From NCBI GenBank assembly GCA_914767715.1, contig OU612073.1, positions 23,746,001-23,810,000 on the forward strand: a stretch of DNA of 64,000 nucleotides, read 5' to 3'. Shown here piece after piece: positions 24,803 to 37,800 of this stretch (position 1 is its first letter; each line of letters opens with the position of its first letter). Below the pieces are notes generated by a model, which saw only the letters and a list, made by a program, of their open reading frames with translations, was not told where the DNA came from and did no database searches. The stretch comes from Membranipora membranacea (taxonomy: Eukaryota; Bryozoa; Gymnolaemata; Cheilostomatida; Membraniporidae). The position numbers and the translations under genes are program-made.

Positions 24803-26775
24803 TAGGCCAGAAGCAGCCTAGCTGTAACTGCTCTAGCAAAAAATGGCAGGGACAATTTATGATGGCAGGAAATTGATCGCATATTATACATCATTGATGT
24901 TTCTTCTGTAAAATTCACCGGGTGTACCCAGTTGTAGTGGTCATATTTAGAAATTAAAAGGTGCTTTGGTTTTGCATTATATGTGTGTAGACATAACTCC
25001 TATTCTGTGTAATATTACTAATCTAATCTTCAGGGAATTCCAGGTTGAAACTGCATTGTGGGGATTTTGTTGACTTGCCAATTTATTTACCAAGTAAACT
25101 TGCAGAAGTCTGCTCGTGTTAGATCAAGAGAAATTTAAAATTTTCAATAGGTATATGTCAGATCTTTATGAGGTTAGTATGATACTGTCTTGCAGCAGCA
25201 TATCCGCAATATTTCTCAAAATTGCATATAATAAGAGAAATGTTAAGAATTCAATAAAAGGTGTTTCTAGGGTGGAACAACGTGCTGAATCCAATATTAA
25301 GAGTGTACCCAGCTGTAGCGATCATGTCAGCGGCAGCTCGGCAGCATATGCTCATTTCCTCTAAAAATTGCTTTTAATGAGTGAAATATTTAGAGTTTAA
25401 ATAAATGGTGTTTCAAGGGTATAATAACGTGCTGAATATAAAGAAATAAGGGTGTAACCTAGAGCAAGTTTGATCCAATTGCCTGCATGCCTGTTGCTCC
25501 CGATCCACTGGTCAAGCCGCGGCGTGACCAGTGGATTGGAAGCCACTCGGAATGCAGGCAAATGGACCATACTTGGTCTAGTGTACCCAGTCGTAGCAAT
25601 CATGTCAGCCGAAGATCGGCAGCGTGGCAGCATATCGCAATTTTTCTCAAAATCGCTTATAATAAGTGAAATGTTACGAGTTATAAACAAGGGTATATCT
25701 AGGGTAGAACAACGTGCTGAATCTAAAACTGAGAGTGTACCCGGTTGTAGCAATCATGTCAGCGGCAGCGCAGCAGCATACCTGCAATTTTCTTCACAAT
25801 CGGTTAGGTAAGTGAAATGTTAAGTGATTAATATGGTCAGCAGGAAACACGACTATATGTATGATTTTAACAAGATATTCCATCACATCATTTTAAAAGG
25901 TGGTCAGCGACAGCACTACATCTCAATGAGAACAAGACGAAAAGCAGCCTAGACGTGAGACAAATTTGATGTAGGAAAAAAGTGTGTACCCAGTTGAAGA
26001 GGTCAGCCGCAGCACTACTGCATATCCCAAATATTCACACTATCGATATGTGATTAGTGGGAAGTCAAGAGTTTGATGCAGTTGACACAAGTCAAGACTA
26101 TAGTCCTGGGTTCTACATTGTATATGTTTTATCATTGCATGAGGTGGTTGGTGAGAGACAGCGCTACCGCATATCCCCATATCATGTCATTAGGATGTTA
26201 GGAAAGTATGCGAAGCTGGCATATCTAAGTTTTTCAGACTCTGACAGTTGGGTTTCTTTGCTGAAAAGTGAGGCACTCATTGAACTCTTTGCTCATGTGT
26301 TATGCAAACGATATCCAGCCGAAAAAGGACATAAGAGGCAATTGAAACATCAAAACTGTTGTTGGTAATTGCCCCAAGACAGTGGTCTTAAGACCTCACA
26401 ATATCATACTAGTCCCATAAGAAGTTTTACATAATTCAATTAAAATTTTTCAATTTGTGCTGGTCTGATACAAGCAGACTTCTCTACAAGTTTACTTCGT
26501 GAATTAATTGCCATGTCAACAAATCCCGCAATGCAATTTCAACCTGGAATTCCCTGATGATTAGATTAGTCAGACTACACAGAATAGGAGTTATTTCCCC
26601 ACACATCTAATGCCAAAACAAAACACCTTTTAATTTCTGAGTATGACCACTACAGCTGGGTACACCCAGTGAATTTTACAGAACATACACCAATGAAGTA
26701 TAAAACGTGATCAATATCCTGCCATCAAATATTGTCCGTGCCATAACAACTTATGCTATAGCTGCTTCTGGCCTA
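24803..26775. mobile_element. 1,973-bp foldback element with ~350-bp terminal inverted repeats
   Basis: It begins TAGGCCAGAAGCAGC and ends with the exact reverse complement. The arms (about 24803-25155 and 26425-26775) match over about 350 bp with scattered differences. Flanks read ...ATATGCTCCT and CCTCCTTTGT..., while the paralogous empty site near 26910-26925 reads ATATGCTCCTCCTTTGT, so a 3-bp duplication (CCT) was made. The interior contains degenerate repeats around GTGTACCCAG and an internal palindrome. A 103-codon open frame at 26057-26368 resembles nothing I know. It is a non-autonomous DNA element. A copy of its terminus lies at about 52310-52440. Confidence 0.85.
25195..25820. repeat. 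Degenerate ~150-bp tandem repeats and palindrome inside the foldback element
   Basis: Three or four copies of a unit contain GTGTACCCAG(C/T)(T/C)GTAGC, ATCATGTCAGC, AACAACGTGCTGAATC and TGAAATGTTA, at about 25195-25460 and 25580-25820. Between them, 25459-25585 is a palindrome centred on GACCAGTGGAT / ATCCACTGGTC near 25515-25530, which explains open frames on both strands there. A further diverged copy lies near 25985. Confidence 0.7.
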
Positions 26776-26985
26776 CCTCCTTTGTCCCCCATGCAGGGAT
26801 CAGAAATCATGGAATTCGGTCACTGTATCTTACATTGCTATGTAACAATGTAATTATGTATTATATAATAATGTATAATCATAAGCTGATTGTTTTGGAT
26901 TAAATATGCTCCTCCTTTGTCCCCCATGCAGGGATCAGAAACTAGGGAATTCGGTCACTGTATCTTACATTGTTATGTAACAAAG
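26776..26985. repeat. Direct duplication holding the empty insertion site
   Basis: The 76-bp stretch starting CCTCCTTTGTCCCCCATGCA at 26776 recurs at about 26911. The second copy is preceded by TATATAATAATGTATAATC and the GCTGATTGTTTTGG stretch also seen left of the foldback (24751-24802). The second copy is therefore the uninterrupted version of the sequence into which the SINE and the foldback inserted in the first copy. Confidence 0.8.
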
Positions 26986-29900
26986 AATTGGCTTTACCGA
27001 TTCAGGATAATTAGTTTAAAACCTACTCAATCCCTAGGTTACAGCTATCGATAATACCGATAATTCAAGCTGTTGGGCCATTAATTATTTAATTTGGAGA
27101 GGAATTTCTATAGCTGAAGCTTGGATGGAGCTGGATCAGACCAGTTCTATAACTTGTGTTAATTGATTGTTTGCACTTTCTGGTAGTTGTTGTTGTGTCT
27201 ATAACTTTGGTTAGAGAACTTGATGGGGAGTAAGCCAGAGTGATTACACCTCTTGTGGGAGAAATCTAAAAGTAAATCGATCCAAAACATACACCTTTAC
27301 CTCTATCCTGGACCTTAATAATGAGTATGCCCGCACCTTCAACTTCTAACTTCTAACGCTCATACAAACATAAAATTATAATAAATTTGGCTCACCTACA
27401 ACATTTATCTCACCATTATATGTCAAAAATCATTAGGATACACTGTTGTCGCCACAGACTAGCTTAGCTTAGCTCAGAATTATATGATGCCTCCTCGATT
27501 ACTTGCCACCAATTTGCTGGATTCCAAAATACACAAACCAAATACACAGGACCTGGTCACAGATTTTTTTTGATTCAGTATCTGAACTATTGAAAACCAA
27601 TGGGGATATGATTCGGGATATAATTTTGATATTTGGATGCTCCTTTACTAATCAGCTTTGATTTAAAAAAAAACTAATCTGTGTATATTTCATATTGTAA
27701 TGCAAAAAATATTTACATATCTAGGATATATTATATACTCGAGTGTGCTGGGGGCTAAACAAACAACATTGCAAGCTTCGGGAGCTGTCAAGGTTGGTTG
27801 TTCAAGCTCCCAGCACCACGCATCAGGCGTATATTTATATCCTAAATATGTATCCTTAACTTTGTATAATTCAAATAGTAATGCAAAAAAGTTTAGATAC
27901 TAGAATATCACCTGGTTCTGGAAAACGCGGAAAGGCGGAAAATCAGTTTCATCGCGGAAAAGCGTTGTTCGCGTTTTCGAAAACGCAGAAAATCGTTTTT
28001 CACCTTGAATTTGATGATGATGCTAAGAAAAACTCCTGGAAAGACATTGAGACATCACCACTGTATCATATGAGTGTTTTTGGTAAAAATCAAGTGATAA
28101 AAATAATTTTTTTGGAAAATGCGGAAAATATTTTGTTCCTAAAAAATTGATCACAATGCATAGAAAATGAACTGTAACCCATTAAGATATCAACCCCATC
28201 TTTTAACGGCCTGAATTTCAGGTTATTTCATTTTTGGAAAACGCGGAAAATCGTTTTTCACCTTGAGGTATATATAAAATTATTCCATATAAATGGAAAT
28301 CAGGATAATATATATACTGATTCCAGGGCCAGGCTAACGCATGTCTTTCAGCATTATTACAACATATGTATGCGCTGCTCACAGTATAGCACTCATAAGG
28401 CTAGTTAAACCAAAACAGAGACATGGAAATCAAGTGTTTGATATTATGTACATCGTCCAACGGATTAAATTTTGTCGGATTGTACTCAAAGACAAGACCA
28501 GTGGATTCACAGTGAAGGTCGCTCGCTACTGCCCAACTTCCCTGTTAGAAAATATGTGTTATTCCTTTAATCTGCAGGCGTAGTAGAGTTTGACCATGCT
28601 ACGCGGTATGACCCAGCCACTTGTTTGGGCCACAGGAGCAATAATGGCTGGTTGTTCCGCCTGCCACAGTTGCAAAGTACAGAGCTACGACTGTTAAACT
28701 AGCAGAGATTTCTGAAAACAACATATTATATAATTATCTATAATATAAGTCTGTTTGTCTGTCCGGTGTACCCAGTAATTAACTGAGATATTGACACTAT
28801 AGAACCTCTCTTATTATAGGGGTGACTATTCGGTCAGTCAATGAACATGTGGATCATTTTCTCCAAGACACGCAACGGCTTCATGTGCTACAGGGGGAGG
28901 AGAGAAGGGGGTGATGTTTTCTGTGAGCTTCAATTAATGTGCAGGTAGAAGAGACTGCGTGCAAGCAGGATCCGCGTGACAGTGAGAAAACGCATCACAT
29001 CTTCACTGGCTAACATTTAACACAACTTATACCTCCATATTAAATAATATCATAATAAAACAGGTTCAATAGTGCCAACAAGCCAGTCAATAACAATCAT
29101 ACACCAGACATAGTTATATATTAAAGATTTGGAAGTCAGTCAGCTCATTCTGGGAAATGCATAATTCGTTTTCCTAGAATTATATTATTACTAATAGTCA
29201 GTATACCAGCAATTAAACATAAATCACAAATTAAATTCGGGAAGGAGAGGTACACAACCTAACTATTCCAGAACACAAACATCTGCTTTATAACTTATAC
29301 TTAACTTATAAGGTGGCGAGCAAGACCAACCTAGTATTTACAGGCCTCATCTCCTCATCACCAATTCTCAGAGAAGATAGTGAATGAGCAAATCAGAGAT
29401 TACCCAAATAATAACAAATTAATTGGTGACGGGCAGTTTGGCTTTCACTTTGGCATGTCCACTGATCAACTTTCACTACAATTAGTGAATAAAATGAAAC
29501 TTGAACAAAAAATAAGAGTCAAAATATGAAACACTGGCTGAATTGGATATCAAAAAAGCATTCGATTGTGTGAACCATGAATTTCCCATCAACAAACCTC
29601 TGTATTCATAAGGCATCTAGAAATCTCATTACATGAAACTTCCTGTGAAAAAACCTTGCATCCTAGTGGTATTCACGAAATCAAAACTGGCCCTCAATAC
29701 CACAAAAACTCATGTAATGATCATTTAGAATCATAGATCTAAAAGTCTACCCCTTCAGCCTTGAAAACCATAACTTAATTAAACATGAAAAAAAATTCCT
29801 GGTTGTACAGTAGTTCTTGACGCCTGACTTAATATGAATGGAAATATTAAGAACCTCAAATGAAACTCTTATCATGCTATCACTTGTTTAAGAAGTTCAA

Positions 29901-30886
29901 TACGTTGATCTGATCAGAGGGAGAGTATACTCCAGATGTTGTAGCCCAGAAAATCGTACACCAATATGTAGACCTGCGCTAAAGTGTTTGGTATTGGTCT
30001 TTTTCACCCACAACGTGGGTGCTTTTGGCTCAAGGTTCCATAGCAGTTAGCCATATACCCTGCTCAGTTTTATCCATGCACTTCATTGATCTTTATATAC
30101 TAACCGTCTATCTATCATGAAAGTTTGTGTCATTTAATTACTTGTTTCGTGACGAGTGGCCTGGCACCCAGGCATTACGAGATGACAACTCCAAAACTAC
30201 AGCTACAGGGACACCAAATCAATCACTAAGCTAACTGAATTCAATTTAAAATCTGGCCCATCAATAATCACCCACATTAACACTTAGCAGACTTAAAACC
30301 CCTTCAATCAACAAAATATTTATATTCGCTTTTACTCAAATTTTTATCGCACTCTAATTCTTATATTAAAAGATGTAATGGCAGTCTTAATTGTTTCATG
30401 TTAAAAAAAAACCCTGGTCGAAATAAAGCTATATATTACATGATGACTTTGGACTAAAAATACCAGTACTGTAGTTATAACTCTTTTTACATGAATACTG
30501 ATGGATTATCAGCATCAGGAGCATGACATCATCGCAAATCAACAATGAGATGGTAGCCAATATATCATAATATAATCATTTATAAAGATATGCTTTACTG
30601 GTATATACATAAAGTGTAGGTATGTATATTAATGTACATAGAGGGTAGGTATATATATACATGGTAGGCAGGTATATAGACATGTAAAATGGTTAACATG
30701 TATAACATATATGTTATACAGGTATGTATACATTATATACTACATCTTTATAAAACCAGAACTAGTAAACCTTGTTCATGTAAGAAGGTCCTGCTCGTAC
30801 CTGATTTTATGTCAAAAACGACCTTGACATTCAATCAAGCCTGCCAACTAGCATATCAATATCCTACTCGCATGTCTAAAGGTAAA
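26986..30886. other. Intergenic, repeat-derived region
   Basis: No gene recognised apart from the LINE scrap at 29365-29605. AAACGCGGAAAATCG-like motifs recur at about 27925-28010 and 28235-28262, ending TTTTTCACCTTGA in both places, which suggests a duplicated repeat. Open frames at 27881-28150 and 28341-28583 lack motif support. Confidence 0.5.
29365..29605 (+). pseudogene. CR1/Jockey-like LINE reverse-transcriptase fragment, decayed
   Basis: Conceptual frames read KIVNEQIRDYPNNNKLIGD, then GQFGFHFGMSTDQLSL, and after a stop and frameshift LAELDIKKAFDCVNHEFP. The QFGF..G.STD block and LDIKKAFD.VNH are standard for non-LTR reverse transcriptases of the CR1/Jockey type. Only about 80 codons remain, so it is a dead insertion remnant. 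Confidence 0.75.
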
Positions 30887-33800
30887 TCACCGCCGTGACC
30901 GATCTCTAGATCTTGATCGTCTCTTATGACTCTGTCTGTCATGTGATCGAGACCGTTTCCTCTCCCTGTGTCTACTGTTAGAGCGAGATCTACGCCTCTT
31001 CTCCCTAGACCGAGATCGTGACCTGCGACGTCGCTCTTTGGACCTTGTGCGTTTCCTGTCACGAGATCGATCGCGTTTCTGTTTAAATGGCTCCGACTGA
31101 AACAGACATCAACATGTTACATAAAACAGAACGGGGAATCAATTTGTCTTCTCACTGAAGGCATTATTACTGCCAGCTAATTAGTGCAAGCCAATGAAAA
31201 CTTGAGTAAAGTAATCATGGATCTAGAACAAGATCTGTTCACCAATTCATAAAACAGTCATCTCAATTTCGATATGCCTCCATTGGACATTGAGTTATCC
31301 TTTTGTGCTTGCAGATGACAACAATCCCGCAATATTGAAAAGTATCAATGCTATATTTCATGTAATTATGATAACAGCATTCCCACATTGCATTTTGAAC
31401 CAGGGTCCCCAAAAAATAAGGTCATTTCAATCACACATTATTCAAGGCCTCATATATCTGGGAATTCCCAGAAAATTGCATTGTGGGATACACATGAACA
31501 TGACTTATGGCCTAGAATTGATCCAGGAGCTGATCATCAGACATTGTAAATAATCTATTAGGACGAAAGAAAAGACAAGTAAATTTTACTGATCCAAGTA
31601 ATGGTAGATTGAATAAAAAATGATATCATATTCCAAATAGTTTAACACTCAGTTTTTCTTCACTATTTTTCAACTAATTAAGTAATAAACTGCAGCTTAG
31701 CAATCACCTGTACCCACTGCTATGAATTTATATCAGTGCCTGTGCAGTGACTGTACTAATTTATATCAGTGCCTGTGCAGTGACTGTACTAATACTGACA
31801 ACCAATATTATAGCCATGTTAATATCTGAGAGATTACCGTGCTGTCAGATTTAGATTTTCTAGATGACATCATATCCACATTGAGACCATATATGTGTTG
31901 AGAAGACCTGCCTGATGCACTAGAGTTATCTTTTTTATTGTCCATTGTTGTAACACCTTTACCTGAAATAAACACCACAGTGAGTGTCAGACAACTCCGT
32001 CATATGCCAGAAATGAATATTATGCAGGACTCATCAATAGTTATTGTAATGAGAGTTATTTCACAAACTACAGCTTAGAAATTTAGCCGATTCAGATTGG
32101 GGAGCAAGAGCGGAGGGGGTGAGCGACTGAAGCAACTCTTGTTATCACGCTGTATATGGAAAAAACGCCAATCACAACTGGTTCATATCTAGATACAGCA
32201 AGGTTTGAGGGGGAGGGGGCGTCTGTGGAAGCCTTACCAGTTTCGATCAAAACAACTTTGAACTTTAAACCTATGATCACTATCCAGAACACAAACACGT
32301 GAATAAGTATTACCTTTTCCTTTCCATTTGACTTTGGCAACAGACTGGCTGAAGTCTACATGGATACGCCGGTCATCAATTAGAACATTGTCCATCTTAA
32401 AATAAGCATTCTCACAATGATCCTTCTACAATATATAAATACACAAACAAGTTTTGACAGAGAAGTATATGTAGGGCAGAATACAGCTGATAATTCAGCT
32501 GTCATACCCGATTAATAACATGCTGTATGCACGTGGAACTTTAACAGGGATGTGACTTTACCCAATGCCCTAGGCATTAAAATCAGTCAAATTCGAAGGC
32601 TATAATTTATCTGCCCAAATTACTAGTTTGAAAAAGAAGGTTGAAGACACATCATGTCGCATGACATCATGCCATATGAAGTAATGTCAATGACCGAATA
32701 AAGTTGAAGGAACGCCCAACACTGCTAAATTAAGAAGGCCTCAAATCACATGTTATTTATCAACAGTTCACGAATTTTGTACGTGATTTTACTGCTACTG
32801 CACCACATTTTCAGTTTATTGGCATAGTCTTATTTTTTGTCTAGGCTTTGTAAATTTTTCTCCTATGTTTTGATTTATATCACTATTTGTATTGTTATGT
32901 AGTTATTAATATGTAAAAAGTCACTTTAGACTTCCCATATTTCCGTCTGAACTGTCCTTGTTTTAAGCGGCCACAAAACTAAATTGACAGAATTCAGGAC
33001 CTCTCTTTGAGGTGAGAGCTTACCTTGTCAAACTCAATAAACGCATACTGCAGAGACTCCTGTGTCTTAGTATCTCTGATTACCTCACAACTACAATACA
33101 GAAGAGCAGACAATACAGCTAATTATACAATGTACTGGATTACTGGTACCAATAGGACATAATATAAAGTATATAAATTTACCTCCCTAAATATCTGTAA
33201 TTTGAAGGTTACCTTATTAACTAATGTTCTACTACCGCCTCAAACATTAGAAGGTACGAGTCTAAATCTCCTCACCTTTTGATTGTACCGAATCTAGAGA
33301 AGATAATTTCCAGATCTTCATCAGTAGTGACAGGATTAAGTTTACATACAAAGAGAACATTCTCCTCCGGAGCAGCTTCCTGGTCGGGTAAATCTCCGAT
33401 CTAAAGATAAATATTAAAGTTTGTTAGAGTGAATACAATGTCAGCTTTAATAATCATACTAGTGTCCAGGTCCAGATTAGTGTTATGGGTTAGGCAGGCA
33501 AACCAAGAAAATCTTAGACTGAGGAGAGTTTGGACAAGACAAGCAGGTAAGTTTGTTCTGCATCTCAGGCCCTCAAAAAGTCTTCACGCTATACATCAAG
33601 ACTGGGATTTGATGATCTAGGCCACAGACAACTTACAACCTGCACCCCTTACCCACAGTAATGATCTGAGTTATAAGAGGGATAGAAGACCTCAATTACC
33701 ATAGAGTGTGTCATCCGAAAGGTGTTTTATACAAATATTTTAGAATATATTCAAGTACCGTTTTGCATCTTAATTCATCAAGTTTTAAAGTATCTTGCAC

Positions 33801-34778
33801 AAGTGAGTTTGGGATAAAATCCCTGTTTGCATAATTTGTATAATGATTTTAGGAGTTGTCCTCTCTCTGAACCTACTGTTCAATGAGGAGATGACTCCTG
33901 ATTGTTTAACTGCACTGCAAATTTTGAGAGTACTGTGGGTATGTATGTGGCTGCAGCCGTCCAAAAGCCTAGATTACAGACCAATCAACTTCCCGTTATC
34001 ATACTCATTGACAAGTATACGGAATTATCATTGATATTCTTTCTTCAAACATACACCTGTCACTCATTTCACCTTCCTAGCCAGGGTTTAAAAGGGGAGA
34101 AGAGAGTACTGTGAATTGCCCGCCCATCCTGTCTGATGAGCAGGATGACATTGACTGACTCACCATCTCTAGGATCTGAGCGTTAGCTTTAGCTTCTTTT
34201 TCTTGTTGTATCTGTTGAATTTCCTCTTCTGATTTTCCCTTAAATGGATCGATGTCTTCATCATACTCCAATCTTCCATTCTACAATACAGATAATGTAT
34301 CATTGACATTGGGGTTAACTTACAGAAGCTTCAAGCCATCAAGTCGCAATCATTTACCGCAAACGTGTGATGATCCTGTGATATAAATTCCACACCGAAT
34401 ATCTCTGTTAAAAATATTCGAGAGTTTTAGTGGTCATTTGAGATAAAAATCATTTTGGCAAATAGTTTTTACAGACTTTCCGAAAAACCTCCTGATTATA
34501 TTTTTCATCAACACGGAGAAAACCGATAGAACGACAGCTCTCGACAACAGATACAAAAGTCATTACACAGAGACCAATATCGTAATCAACAGATCCGTTG
34601 GTGCAGCATACAGCCCGCCGTAAAACATAACTGTAAGTTGTATTCATTCGTGACCGTAACATAACACATCACAACATAGTGAGGCTGTCTTTTATTTCTT
34701 CAGACATTAAGTGCCATCTTCAGTATAAAAACTCATCAAAATATAATTAAATAGGTAACATGTCTTGTACACACTGAG

Positions 34779-34833
<55 letters not shown>

Positions 34834-37800
34834 TAACCTCGTAGTCTTTTATATCGGGTACAGGTGATTGAGGAGGTATAACCAGCCCATCAGGATCATC
34901 ATATGGGTCATCCAGAACAACTGTGTGTAATATCCTACAAAGTAAGTATGAATATTACATAGAGAGAACAACTGTGTGTAATATCCTACAAAGTATGTAT
35001 GAATATTACATAGAGAGAACAACTGTGTGTAATATCCTACAAAGTAAGTATGAATATTACATAGAGAGAACAACTGTGTGTAATATCCTACAAAGTAAGT
35101 ATGAATATTACATAGAGAGAACAACTGTGTGTAATATCCTACAAAGTAAGTATGAATATTACATAGAGAGAACAACTGTGTGTAATATCCTACAAAGTAA
35201 GTATGAATATTACATAGAGAGAACAACTGTGTGTATTATCCTACAAAGTAAGTATGAATATTACATAGAGAGAACAACTGTGTGTAATATCCTACAAAGT
35301 AAGTATGAATATTACATAGAGAGAACAACTGTGTGTAATATCCTACAAAGTAAGTATGAATATTACATAGAGAGAACAACTGTGTGTAATATCCTACAAA
35401 GTAAGTATGAATATTACATAGAGAGAACAACTGTGTGTATTATCCTACAAAGTAAGTATGAATATTACATAGAGAGAACAACTGTGTGTAATATCCTACA
35501 AAGTAAGTATGAATATTACATAGAGAGAACAACTGTGTGTAATATCCTACAAAGTAAGTATGAATATTACATAGAGAGAACAAATGTGTGTAATATCCTA
35601 CAAGGTAAGTATGAATATTACATAGAGAGAACAACTGTGTGTAATATCCTACAAAGTAAGTATGAATATTACATAGAGAGAACAACTGTGTGTAATATCC
35701 TACAAAGTAAGTATGAATATTACATAGAGAGAACAACTGTGTGTAATATCCTACAAAGTAAGTATGAATATTACATAGAGAGAACAAATGTGTGTAATAT
35801 CCTACAAGGTAAGTATGAATATTACATAGAGAGAACAACTGTGTGTAATATCCTACAAAGTAAGTATGAATATTACATAGAGAGAACAACTGTGTGTAAT
35901 ATCCTACAAAGTAAGTATGAATATTACATAGAGAGAACAACTGTGTGTATTATCCTACAAAGTAAGTATGAATATTACATAGAGAGAACAACTGTGTGTA
36001 TTATCCTACAAAGTAAGTATGAATATTACATAGAGAGAACAACTGTGTGTATTATCCTACAAAGTAAGTATGAATATTACATAGAGAGAACAACTGTGTG
36101 TAATATCCTACAAAGTATGTATGAATATTACATAGAGAGAACAACTGTGTGTAATATCCTACAAAGTAAGTATGAATATTACATAGAGAGAACAACTGTG
36201 TGTAATATCCTACAAAGTAAGTATGAATATTACATAGAGAGAACAACTGTGTGTAATATCCTACAAAGTAAGTATGAATATTACATAGAGAGAACAACTG
36301 TGTGTAATATCCTACAAAGTAAGTATGAATATTACATAGAGAGAACAAATGTGTGTAATATCCTACAAGGTAAGTATGAATATTACATAGAGAGAACAAC
36401 TGTGTGTAATATCCTACAAAGTAAGTATGAATATTACATAGAGAGAACAACTGTGTGTAATATCCTACAAAGTAAGTATGAATATTACATAGAGAGAACA
36501 ACTGTGTGTATTATCCTACAAAGTAAGTATGAATATTACATAGAGAGAACAACTGTGTGTATTATCCTACAAAGTAAGTATGAATATTACATAGAGAGAA
36601 CAACTGTGTGTATTATCCTACAAAGTAAGTATGAATATTACATAGAGAGAACAACTGTGTGTAATATCCTACAAAGTATGTATGAATATTACATAGAGAG
36701 AACAACTGTGTGTAATATCCTACAAAGTAAGTATGAATATTACATAGAGAGAACAACTGTGTGTAATATCCTACAAAGTAAGTATGAATATTACATAGAG
36801 AGAACAACTGTGTGTAATATCCTACAAAGTAAGTATGAATATTACATAGAGAGAACAACTGTGTGTAATATCCTACAAAGTAAGTATGAATATTACATAG
36901 AGAGAACAACTGTGTGTAATATCCTACAAAGTAAGTATGAATATTACATAGAGAGAACAACTGTGTGTAATATCCTACAAAGTAAGTATGAATATTACAT
37001 AGAGAGAACAACTGTGTGTAATATCCTACAAAGTAAGTATGAATATTACATAGAGAGAACAACTGTGTGTAATATCCTACAAAGTAAGTATGAATATTAC
37101 ATAGAGAGAACAACTGTGTGTAATATCCTACAAAGTAAGTATGAATATTACATAGAGAGAACAACTGTGTGTAATATCCTACAAAGTAAGTATGAATATT
37201 ACATAGAGAGAACAACTGTGTGTAATATCCTACAAAGTAAGTATGAATATTACATAGAGAGAACAACTGTGTGTAATATCCTACAAAGTAAGTATGAATA
37301 TTACATAGAGAGAACAACTGTGTGTATTATCCTACAAAGTAAGTATGAATATTACATAGAGAGAACAACTGTGTGTAATATCCTACAAAGTAAGTATGAA
37401 TATTACATAGAGAGAACAACTGTGTGTAATATCCTACAAAGTAAGTATGAATATTACATAGAGAGAACAACTGTGTGTAATATCCTACAAAGTATGTATG
37501 AATATTACATAGAGAGTTGCCACATGCTAGAGGGTTTAGGAACAATACATTATTCTGAATTAGAAAAGGTTTTTACAAAAATTTACAAGATAGTGGCACT
37601 AACAGAACTCCTAAAACGAGACCCAGTTACATAATGAGGTGAGTAATATCACTCATGATCATGTTGTACCTTATATTTTGATATGGTGTGCTATTTTTAT
37701 CACAGTATATCTCATTAAGCTTATCTAGTACCTCCTCTCCCTCACTCACTTCACCAAACACAGTATGACCTTGCTGGTCCAGATAGTCAAGATTATCTGA

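Noticed and set aside
25397-25811. Overlapping 113-118-codon open frames on both strands
   Set aside because: The region is an internal palindrome of the foldback element, so mirrored frames arise automatically.
34916-37516. CRISPR array
   Set aside because: Units are contiguous with no variable spacers, the DNA is animal, and the unit is explained by a splice acceptor.
34923-37634. 903-codon open frame with perfect 17-residue repeats
   Set aside because: It is the minisatellite read on the strand opposite PPIL4; the 51-bp unit has no stop in that frame. Matching repeat frames appear on the minus strand (34849-37545), as expected for simple tandem DNA. No promoter, splice or homology evidence supports it.
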